64,000 nucleotides of DNA. Origin: Bradyrhizobium sp. SZCCT0231. GTDB lineage: Bacteria > Pseudomonadota > Alphaproteobacteria > Rhizobiales > Xanthobacteraceae. The stretch's first letter is position 1. Each line of letters starts with the position of its first letter. Positions 44,123 to 51,400 of this stretch are shown here, one piece after another. The DNA lies in NCBI RefSeq assembly GCF_018130245.1, contig NZ_JAFCKP010000007.1:124001-188000 (forward strand), read 5' to 3'. Below the pieces are notes generated by a model. That model was not told the origin of the DNA. It did not search any database and worked only from the letters and a program-made list of their open reading frames with translations. Both the position numbers and the translations under genes were made by a program.

Positions 44123-45909
44123 TATGATTGCGGATCTGGTTCGTGAATGATGATCGGGATGGACTGGAGCTGGTATTGGGCGAGATCCAGCGAATAGACG
44201 CGCGTCGTGCCTTCTTCGCCGGCCGCGGCGAAACCTTGCTGCGGATAAAGATCTTCGACGATGCCGTTCTTTGTAGTCGGGATGTAGCGCCCGACCAGCC
44301 TGCGGCAGCCCAGCTGCCTGGCTTTTTCGGCCATAACCTGAACCGTCAGGTCCTCGACGCGGCGCCCGAGCACGCGGCAGCTCATGATCCACGTGTCGAC
44401 CATGGCATCACTGCCCGACTTCCTCAAGATCACCGTTGCGATGATGCCGTTGTCGCCAAGCCGGTCAGCGAGCCGGATGCAGAAAGCCGCGACGTCGCGA
44501 TCAGCGGCAAGCTGGCGCAGATCGGCCTCGCTGTGCCGGATGGTCGTGAGGTTGAATTGGTTGCTGCGCTGCACGAGCTGAAGGACGCGCGGCAGCGCGT
44601 AGCTGTCGAACGGCAGGACGTGCGCCTCCATCCCGAGTTCGGCGATGAAGTCGTCGAGCCCGTGGAACTTCTCCCGGATCGTCTGACGCTGGTCGTCCGC
44701 TTGATAATAGGCGAGCCGGGCCAGATCCTCGGCCGTCGCCGACCGGCCTTCGAACAAATTCCAGCGGGCCAGATCGCCGATGAAGTCGGCGGGGTCGGTC
44801 GACAACTCCGGTACCTGCATCGCGGGAAACGCCGTTCGGATGAGCGACCGCTCGAAAGCTGTGTCGTCTAGGAAGACGAAGCTGTCGAGGCCGAGGTTCA
44901 ACTTTTCCCGGATCGCGAGAATATTGCTGGCCTTGTCGCCGAAATTGGCGACGACGGCCGCGAAATCATCCCAACGCAGGATCATGTCTGGATGATTTTT
45001 CAGGACGTCAGTTACGTTCGCCTGGTCGTTCTTGCTGCAGACCGCGAGCAGGACGCCGCGAGATTTCAGTTCGAGCAGAGCGATCTGGAAGCGCTGGAAA
45101 GCAAGTCCGAGTTCGGTCTGCCCAATCTCGAGCCGGTCCGCGCCGTCCTCGGCCAGAATGCCTCCCCACATCGTATTGTCGAGATCGACGATCACGCATT
45201 TGATGCCGGCGCCGCGTTCCAACAGTATGGTATCGCTGACGTTCTTGACCAGTGAAGGGATGAAGGACGGGGACAATGCCTGCTTCGCCTGGCACCAGAG
45301 TCGCTCGTCGAGCCAATGGCGCTTGCCGTGGTAGCTGGCCTGAAATTCGGTATCGACGATCTTCACGCCCTGCTCGGAAGCGGCGTCGAGAAGGCTCTGA
45401 TTTATCCGGGTTACGGTGGACGTCAAAGTATCGCGCTCGCTCGCGGTGCGATTGCCAAACGGACGATTGAGCGGCACCACGAAATTGTGCTGAATCAGGA
45501 TAGCGTTACTGCGCGACCGAACCCGCTTCCACAGTTCAACGATCTCGCTGCTGACACTACCCGCGAACGCGGCCTTTTCGGCACTTCGCGCAAAACGGTG
45601 GTAGAGCGCCTGGGTTGCCGTGAACAGGATGACCACTTCCGGATCGAAGCGATAGAGTTCGCTCGCCGGGTTCAATATCTCCTGGCGTATCGTATCGAAC
45701 TCGGCCTCGTATATCTCAGGCCACCATCCCCTCAACTTCAAGGTGGCGGCGAGTGCCTGCCCGTAATGTTGGGTGGCCGCGTCGCCGAGCAGCGCAATAC
45801 GCAAGTTCGGCTGCCCGTCCTTTCGTTCGATGCGCCGGCCGAGCGAAATCAACCGATGGAACGGCAAATCGGCCAGTTCCCACGCCTGCGGCAAGTTGAG
45901 CAAATCCAT
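44122..45909 (-). CDS. FkbH-type HAD-IIIC enzyme (glyceryl-ACP loading)
   Basis: A 595-residue three-part protein of the FkbH family. The N-terminal SGNH-like part (about 35-225) begins with LRIALLGDAATQHYGQAL. The HAD domain (235-385) has the nucleophile region VIVDLDNTMWGGILAEDG with Asp242/Asp244, VCSKND with a conserved Cys, and DDTAFERSLIR. A GNAT-like C-terminus (about 430-580) shows RLADRLGDNGIIATVIL and SCRVLGRRVEDLTVQ. Known FkbH proteins dephosphorylate 1,3-bisphosphoglycerate and load glyceryl onto an ACP for polyketides. No polyketide synthase is near here; an ACP and MBOAT are. Start at ATG 45909. Confidence 0.88.
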   Translation of the reverse strand: MDLLNLPQAWELADLPFHRLISLGRRIERKDGQPNLRIALLGDAATQHYGQALAATLKLRGWWPEIYEAEFDTIRQEILNPASELYRFDPEVVILFTATQALYHRFARSAEKAAFAGSVSSEIVELWKRVRSRSNAILIQHNFVVPLNRPFGNRTASERDTLTSTVTRINQSLLDAASEQGVKIVDTEFQASYHGKRHWLDERLWCQAKQALSPSFIPSLVKNVSDTILLERGAGIKCVIVDLDNTMWGGILAEDGADRLEIGQTELGLAFQRFQIALLELKSRGVLLAVCSKNDQANVTDVLKNHPDMILRWDDFAAVVANFGDKASNILAIREKLNLGLDSFVFLDDTAFERSLIRTAFPAMQVPELSTDPADFIGDLARWNLFEGRSATAEDLARLAYYQADDQRQTIREKFHGLDDFIAELGMEAHVLPFDSYALPRVLQLVQRSNQFNLTTIRHSEADLRQLAADRDVAAFCIRLADRLGDNGIIATVILRKSGSDAMVDTWIMSCRVLGRRVEDLTVQVMAEKARQLGCRRLVGRYIPTTKNGIVEDLYPQQGFAAAGEEGTTRVYSLDLAQYQLQSIPIIIHEPDPQS

Positions 45910-45931
45910 ACGCCGGGAGTTCCGATTAGAG

Positions 45932-46384
45932 CTAGACGGTCACTGGTAAATCGCTATCGGTCGCGTCATTGAGCGACCCCACATCCAGAATGCGATGCCA
46001 GGTCTTGCCCGATGCCAGAACAGTCCCGCTGTCGTCAGTGATCGCGATATCAAGTACAATCGTCGCGACAGCCTCGCTGATCTGCCTGACCGTCGCTGCC
46101 AGCGTGACGTCACAGGGTGCGTAGCATGGCTTGCGAAAGGCAATATCCGCTCGCTCAAGGACTGATCGCGGGCCCGGAAATTCCGTTCCGACGAGGCGTG
46201 ACACCAGGGCCATTAGGTAAGCCCCGTGCACGACGACGCCGTCGAAGCCTGCGGCCTTTGCGAACTCCGCGTCAACATGCAAAGGAGCAGTGTCGCCGGA
46301 CAGCGCGACATATCGGGCCAGGTCATCCCGGGTGATCGGAATTCCCAGATGATGGGTCTGGCCGACGTGAAATGCTGTCAACAT
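45932..46384 (-). CDS. MaoC-like hydratase or dehydratase
   Basis: A 150-residue single hot-dog domain with the (R)-hydratase motif RYVALSGDTAPLHVDAEFA (Asp and His) and VVVHGAYLMALVSRLVG. It starts the leftward operon (22 bases before FkbH), so it may act on the acyl thioester, or simply as a thioester-binding partner. The ATG at 46384 gives MLTAFHVGQTHHLG; an earlier start at 46456 reads into the divergent promoter region. Its motif spacing is closer to the MaoC than to the FlK type. Confidence 0.82.
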   Translation of the reverse strand: MLTAFHVGQTHHLGIPITRDDLARYVALSGDTAPLHVDAEFAKAAGFDGVVVHGAYLMALVSRLVGTEFPGPRSVLERADIAFRKPCYAPCDVTLAATVRQISEAVATIVLDIAITDDSGTVLASGKTWHRILDVGSLNDATDSDLPVTV

Positions 46385-46655
46385 TCGTGGCTGGTCCGCT
46401 GTATGCCGCAATGATGGCGATCGATAGCTGATTATTGCCGAACTGTTGCCCGACATTGCGGACTATTGCCACGAAGCGGGTATGGCAGTCAAAGCCCAAC
46501 TAGAGTTAGAGCTCAGACCACAGCTCTGCGGGGGTGAAGCGGCGAAGTGCCAGCCCGGTGGTGCGTCTGGGGCGAATTGCCGATGTTCCTGTTCAGCTTG
46601 TTTGCCACGGGATTTCGGTGGTACTTTCGCAGTTCACAGGAAAGATGAGGTCAAT
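46385..46655. promoter_or_regulatory. divergent promoter region of the lower-G+C block
   Basis: About 270 bases between the MaoC start and the rightward methyltransferase. It is mixed in composition and holds no confident frame of its own. It must contain promoters for both directions; no -10/-35 pairs were clear. Confidence 0.4.
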
Positions 46656-47570
46656 TTGTTGAACAATCTGCAAAAATGGGCCGCCATTTGTGACGAGATG
46701 CAGGAAAATTATCCGGTTCTCGCGACCCCGTTTCTTGCTGCAGAAAAGCGGTTCGGGCCGCGTTGGGTCGAGGAAGCGGTGCCGGCCATCGAGGGGATGT
46801 ATGGTGACATCGGCAGTCCGTTGTCGGGTCGACTGAAAGACGCCTTGGGTTGCTACGCCGAGTTCGCGAACGATTCCATGCGTCATCAGGTCATGTTCGA
46901 GCGAAGCGGAAAATATCGTGCCTCCAATTATGAGGAGGTGCGCGCGGCGTTGTACGACAACGCTGACCACATGACTCAGAACTATCTGCCGGGTCTCTGG
47001 TTCTCGCACTACGTCTGGCCGCAGCATTACTTCACGCTGATCGGATTCACGAACTGCGTCTTGCCGCGGATCGAGGATGAGGGCGTATTCTTCGAAGTCG
47101 GCGTCGGCTGTGGCATGTATTCCAAGATCACCCTGGACAACAAGCCGGGCATTCGGGGCATTGGTTTCGACATCAGCCAGCACTCACTCGATTACACCGG
47201 CCGGGTGATGAAATCGTTCGGCTACGAATCTAGGTATGGGTTGGAAAACCGCGACATCCGCTACGGCTATGACGTCAAGGCGGATTTCCTGATTTGCCAG
47301 GAGGTCCTCGAACATCTGGAAAATCCAGCGGAGTTCTGCCGCTGGCTATTCGACATGATCCGCCCGGGAGGGCAAGCTTTTATCACCGCCGCACTCAACG
47401 CGGGCCATTCCGACCACATCTTCCTCATTCGTCATCCCGTCGAGGTCGAGAAGATGCTTAGCGAAGCCGGCTTTCAAATCTCGCGTATCCAGGAAGAGAG
47501 CGCTCCGGGTTCTAAGCCGCGCAATCTGACGCCCAGTCTCGCCGGTTTCCTCTGTGCAAAACCGCTTTGA
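46656..47570 (+). CDS. class I SAM-dependent methyltransferase
   Basis: A methyltransferase of about 304 residues. The SAM loop is FFEVGVGCGMYSKITLD in the middle, with the acidic strand end in RGIGFDISQHSL and motif post-I DFLICQEVLEHLENP, then a C-terminal RPGGQAFITAALN. The N-terminal 130 residues are helical and lack obvious motifs. Start: TTG at 46656 after aagatgaggtcaat; no ATG close by is better, though the frame is open to 46446. It is 2 bases before the SDR gene, and divergent from the MaoC-FkbH operon. Natural substrate unknown. Confidence 0.8.
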   Translation: MLNNLQKWAAICDEMQENYPVLATPFLAAEKRFGPRWVEEAVPAIEGMYGDIGSPLSGRLKDALGCYAEFANDSMRHQVMFERSGKYRASNYEEVRAALYDNADHMTQNYLPGLWFSHYVWPQHYFTLIGFTNCVLPRIEDEGVFFEVGVGCGMYSKITLDNKPGIRGIGFDISQHSLDYTGRVMKSFGYESRYGLENRDIRYGYDVKADFLICQEVLEHLENPAEFCRWLFDMIRPGGQAFITAALNAGHSDHIFLIRHPVEVEKMLSEAGFQISRIQEESAPGSKPRNLTPSLAGFLCAKPL

Positions 47571-47572
47571 AG

Positions 47573-48187
47573 ATGACCAATCTCGTCATCATCACGGGCA
47601 CGAGCCGGGGACTGGGCAGGGCCCTTAAGCAGGAATTCGAGCGGGTCGGGTGGCGCGTGGCGGAATTGAACCGGCCCGCGTTCGATCTATCTGCCGTCGA
47701 TGTCGAAAAGCTCGATACCACATTCAAGTCGCTGCGTTCGGAACAGTTCGATCGTGCGGTGTTCGTCAACAATGCAGCGACCCAAGTCATAGGTGCAGCG
47801 GCTTCGTTTGGTGTGGCCGAAATTTTGCATGAAATTACCGTCAACGTGGCTTCCCCGATCATCGCGATCACGACCTTCCTGCGCCATTTCCCCGATGGCG
47901 AGATCGCCAACGTGACATCCGGAGCGGCGGCCAAGCCGATACCCCATTGGTCCCTCTATTGTGCTGCGAAGGCCGCGCTTGAAGGCTATGTCCGTGCCGT
48001 GGAGACGGAAGGGCGACGCGTGTTCAATCTGAATCCGGGTGTGGTCGACACGGACATGCAAGCACATATCCGCGGCTCCGAATTTCCCGGTGTGCAGGAC
48101 TTCATCGCCTTGAAGAAGGACGGGAAATTGCGATCGTCGGAGGCTGTCGCGAGAACTCTGGTCTGGATGATTGATCGGGCCGGATGA
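47573..48187 (+). CDS. short-chain dehydrogenase/reductase
   Basis: A 204-residue SDR. The NAD(P) loop is TGTSRGLGRAL at residues 9-19, the active-site Asn region is VFVNNAATQVIGAA, the Ser is in IANVTSGAAAK, and the YxxxK pair is in LYCAAKAALEGY. The product ends RTLVWMIDRAG. The ATG at 47573 overlaps neither neighbour and lies 2 bases after the methyltransferase stop. It could reduce or oxidise an acyl or sugar intermediate of the adjacent pathway, but only its position suggests that. Confidence 0.88.
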   Translation: MTNLVIITGTSRGLGRALKQEFERVGWRVAELNRPAFDLSAVDVEKLDTTFKSLRSEQFDRAVFVNNAATQVIGAAASFGVAEILHEITVNVASPIIAITTFLRHFPDGEIANVTSGAAAKPIPHWSLYCAAKAALEGYVRAVETEGRRVFNLNPGVVDTDMQAHIRGSEFPGVQDFIALKKDGKLRSSEAVARTLVWMIDRAG

Positions 48188-48410
48188 GGCGGCCGACCCG
48201 CGGTCTCTGCAGGGAACCAATGCTGGCTCGCCTCGTGCCGAAGAACGGGTGCGCTTGACCGGTGTCTTCGCCGGTCGCGACGAGCGAGATCAATCAGGCC
48301 TGACGACGCACCGCAGCGACGTTTGATGCTTGCCAAACCCCGGGGAGGGGCAGAGCATCACCGTTTGCCGACCCAATCATGGGCCGAGCTCCACATCAAG
48401 GAGGCGGCGA

Positions 48411-50459
48411 ATGGGACAAGACGTCAGAAGTCCCCGAGGTCCACGGTGCATTGCGCTGGTGGGCCCTTTCCAAAGCGGTAAAACCACACTTCTCGAAGCA
48501 ATTCTGGCGCGAACGGGCGCAATCCCGCGCGCCGGCAGCGTCGATGCCGGAACTTCCGTTGGCGATGCCACGCCAGAGGCCCGTGATCACAAGATGACCG
48601 TCGGGCTGACTGCCGCGACCACGAGTTTCATGGGCGACAGCTACACCTTCCTCGATTGTCCCGGTTCCGTCGAGTTTGCCCACGACATGCGCGCCGCGCT
48701 TCCTGCGGTCGACGCCGCAATCGTGGTCTGCGAGGCCGACGAGAAGAAGCTGCCGCAGCTTCAGATCATCCTGCGCGAGCTGGAGGAGCTGAAGATCCCG
48801 CGTTTCCTGTTCCTGAACAAGATCGATCGCGCCAGCCAGCGCATCCGCGAGACGCTGGCAATGCTGCAGCCCGCCTCGCGCGTGCCGCTGGTGCTGCGCC
48901 AGATCCCGATCTGGAAGGGCGAGTTGATCGAGGGCTTCGTCGATCTCGCGCTGGAGCGCGCCTTCGTCTATCGCGAGCACAAAGCCTCCGAGGTGATCGC
49001 GCTCGAAGGCGGCGATCTCGACCGCGAGAAGGAAGCCCGCTTCTCGATGCTGGAGAAGCTCGCCGATCACGACGATGCGCTGATGGAGCAGCTGCTCGAG
49101 GACATCCAGCCGCCGCGCGATGCCGTGTTCGACGATCTCGCCCGCGAATTGCGCGAGGGACTGATCTGCCCGGTGCTGCTGGGCGCCGCCGCGCGTGAGA
49201 ACGGCGTGTTGCGCCTGATGAAGGCGTTGCGTCACGAGGCGCCCGGTGTCGCGGAGACGGCAAGACGTCTCGGCGTTCCCGAGTCCCAGGAGGCGCTCGG
49301 CTACGTCTTCAAGACACTGCATTCGCAGCATGGCGGAAAGCTGTCGCTGACGCGGCTGCTCGCCGGCCATCTCGACGACAGCGCCACGCTGCAATCCTCC
49401 TCCGGCGGCGCCGGGCGCATTTCCGGCATCCTCGCCGTCAACGGCGCCTACGACACCAAGCGAGCCTCGGCGGAAGCCGGTGATACCGTGGCGCTCGCCA
49501 AGCTCGATCCGGTCAAGACTGGCGACACGGTATCGAACGGCAAGACGCCGCCTGCGGCATTGATTGCAATCGAGCCGACGCCGCCGGTGCTCGCGATCTC
49601 GATCGCGGCGACCGATCGCAAGGACGACGTCAAGCTCGGCCAGGCGATGACGCGGCTGCACGAGGAGGATCCGTCGCTGGTCGTCGTGCAGAACGCCAAG
49701 ACCCACGACACCGTGCTGTGGGGGCAGGGCGAGATGCACCTGCGCGTCGCCGGCGAGCGGCTGCGCGACCGCTTCGGCGTCAAGGTCACCTCGCATCCGC
49801 CCGCGATCGGCTATCAGGAGACCATCCGCAAGCCGATCACCCAGCGCGGGCGGCACAAGAAGCAGTCCGGCGGCCATGGCCAGTTCGGCGACGTCGTGCT
49901 CGACATCAGGCCGCTGCCGCGCGGTGACGGCTTCAAGTTCGCCGAAGAGGTCGTGGGCGGTGCGGTGCCGCGGAACTACATCCCGGCGGTGGAAGAAGGC
50001 GTCGTCGACGGATTGGCGCGCGGCCCGCTCGGCTTTCCCGTCACCGACGTGCAGGTGACGCTGACCGACGGCTCCTATCACAGTGTCGATAGCTCCGACC
50101 TCGCCTTCCGCACCGCGGCGCGGGTCGGACTGAACGAGGGCTTGCCGCAATGCCAGCCGGTACTGTTGGAGCCGATCCACGTGGTCGAGATCGTCTGCCC
50201 GACCGACGCCACGGCCAAGATCAACGCGATCCTGTCGGCGCGGCGCGGCCAGATCCTCGGCTTCGACACCCGTGACGGCTGGAGCGGCTGGGACTGCGTC
50301 CGCGCCATGATGCCGGAAGCCGAGATCGGCGAACTGATCGTGGAGCTGCGCTCGGCCACCGCCGGCGCCGGCAGCTTCACCCGCCAGTTCGACCACATGG
50401 CCGAGGTCACCGGCCGCGCCGCCGACCAGATCATCGCCGCGCATCAGCACGCGGCGTGA
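48411..50459 (+). CDS. EF-G-like translational GTPase paralogue
   Basis: A 682-residue paralogue of elongation factor G (canonical 690-700). G1 reads GPFQSGKTT (residues 18-26) instead of AHIDAGKTT, and G3 reads FLDCPGSVEF where canonical EF-G has DTPGH, so Ser86 stands where the catalytic His belongs. G4 is NKID (in FLFLNKIDRAS). Domains II-V follow, with YIPAVEEGVVDGLARGPLGF and the C-terminal AMMPEAEIGELIVEL. The altered switch II implies slow or absent GTP hydrolysis or a regulatory role. The ATG at 48411 has a strong aaggaggcggcg site. Confidence 0.9.
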   Translation: MGQDVRSPRGPRCIALVGPFQSGKTTLLEAILARTGAIPRAGSVDAGTSVGDATPEARDHKMTVGLTAATTSFMGDSYTFLDCPGSVEFAHDMRAALPAVDAAIVVCEADEKKLPQLQIILRELEELKIPRFLFLNKIDRASQRIRETLAMLQPASRVPLVLRQIPIWKGELIEGFVDLALERAFVYREHKASEVIALEGGDLDREKEARFSMLEKLADHDDALMEQLLEDIQPPRDAVFDDLARELREGLICPVLLGAAARENGVLRLMKALRHEAPGVAETARRLGVPESQEALGYVFKTLHSQHGGKLSLTRLLAGHLDDSATLQSSSGGAGRISGILAVNGAYDTKRASAEAGDTVALAKLDPVKTGDTVSNGKTPPAALIAIEPTPPVLAISIAATDRKDDVKLGQAMTRLHEEDPSLVVVQNAKTHDTVLWGQGEMHLRVAGERLRDRFGVKVTSHPPAIGYQETIRKPITQRGRHKKQSGGHGQFGDVVLDIRPLPRGDGFKFAEEVVGGAVPRNYIPAVEEGVVDGLARGPLGFPVTDVQVTLTDGSYHSVDSSDLAFRTAARVGLNEGLPQCQPVLLEPIHVVEIVCPTDATAKINAILSARRGQILGFDTRDGWSGWDCVRAMMPEAEIGELIVELRSATAGAGSFTRQFDHMAEVTGRAADQIIAAHQHAA

Positions 50460-50618
50460 GTCTGCCTCCCGCGTAGTGAGGGACGCGCACGCTCTCACAC
50501 TTCCTCTCCCCGTCCTTGCGGGGGGAGGGAGGACAGTTTCATCCAGCGCGCGTCGGCTCCTCAACGCCGGTCCCAACCCGCGATGAGGGGGTGTGGGTGG
50601 CCGCGCTGGACCCCCAAT

Positions 50619-50752
50619 GTGTCCCGGACGCGATGCAATGCGTAGCATTGCTGCGCAGAGCCGGGACCCAACAGAAAGCCACGGAGTCTGCTGCTGCATG
50701 GGCCCCGGCTCAGCAGCGCATCGCTTCGTGCTGCGCTGTGTCCGGGGCACGA
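50619..50752. repeat. extragenic inverted repeat (gtcccggacgcg type)
   Basis: gtgtcccggacgcgatgcaa at the left, and cttcgtgctgcgctgtgtcc then ggggcac at the right, with a second inner pair (agccgggaccca against atgggccccggct). Confidence 0.6.
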
Positions 50753-50820
50753 GAGCGGAGTTTTCTCGCACAACTGCGTCATCCCCGTTATTGCGACCGC
50801 AGCGCCAGTCCGGCACCTCT

Positions 50821-50863
50821 CCATGAACCACCTGTCAGACGACGTCTGACGGGTGGTTCATGG
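50821..50863. repeat. 43-bp near-perfect palindrome
   Basis: Two 21-base arms separated by one A: ccatgaaccacctgtcagac starts the left arm, and the right arm (50843-50863) is its complement with a single mismatch. The core cgacg reads through the centre. It is isolated and not part of the local repeat families. Confidence 0.8.
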
Positions 50864-50949
50864 TTCCATGTGCAGCGTCCGCTTTCGGCGCTGACGGCTC
50901 AGGATGACGGAGCATAGTTTCGTCCGCAGCCCTTGCGCTCGCTCTCGAT

Positions 50950-50995
50950 TGATGTATTTTACATCATTGTATACGCTCCATACATCACTTATAAT
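50950..50995 (+). promoter_or_regulatory. promoter and operators of the XRE gene
   Basis: A -35 ttgtat at 50967-50972 and -10 tataat at 50990-50995, with 17 bases between. tgatgtattttacatca (50950-50966) is a perfect palindrome just upstream of the -35. tgtatacgctccataca (50968-50984) is a second palindrome between the boxes. The +1 would be about 51003, 13 bases before the GTG. Confidence 0.75.
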
Positions 50996-51015
50996 CCCTG
51001 ATACGTGAGGCCAAG

Positions 51016-51288
51016 GTGATCACGTCGTTCCAGATGCGGGCAGCCCGCGCGCTGCTCGGCATCGACCAGAAAGCCCTGGCCGAGCTCGCCGGCGTGTCGT
51101 TGCCGACCATCCAACGGATGGAGGCCTCTACCGGCAATGTTCGTGGCGTGGTCGAGACCCTGATCAAGGTGGTCGAGGCGTTCGACCGGGCCGGCATCGA
51201 GCTGATCGGCGAACAGACCCGCAGCGACAGCGGCGGGCGTGGCGTTCGCCTGAAGGAGCCGGGGCCGCCGCGCCGGGTCGGAGCATGA
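51016..51288 (+). CDS. XRE-family helix-turn-helix protein
   Basis: A 90-residue regulator: the HTH is MRAARALLGIDQKALAELAG, then VSLPTIQRMEASTGNVRG, the lambda Cro/CI type. The C-terminal 30 residues are short and basic. GTG start at 51016. The promoter upstream has two palindromes likely bound by this protein. It precedes sulP by 112 bases on the same strand; an HTH gene next to a SulP transporter suggests local control of anion uptake. Confidence 0.85.
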   Translation: MITSFQMRAARALLGIDQKALAELAGVSLPTIQRMEASTGNVRGVVETLIKVVEAFDRAGIELIGEQTRSDSGGRGVRLKEPGPPRRVGA

Positions 51289-51400
51289 TCGCGCGTTGAT
51301 CATGCCCGGGATCAAGATGGGCTAGCGCATCGTCGCACCTCGGCCACACGGGACGCACGATGCTTCGGAGCGTTGTGGGGCAGCGGAGCACTTTGCTGAA

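Larger units (their letters stand above)
50460..50949. other. non-coding gap with repeats
   Basis: About 490 bases after the EF-G-like gene. It contains, in order, a tight ctccccgtccttgcgggggg hairpin (50508-50527), the inverted repeat 50619-50752, and the 43-base palindrome 50821-50863. No gene is supported. Confidence 0.55.

Noticed and set aside
48396-50831. 811-codon minus-strand frame over the EF-G-like gene
   Set aside because: Mirror of the real gene, with biased composition, no domain and no start signal.
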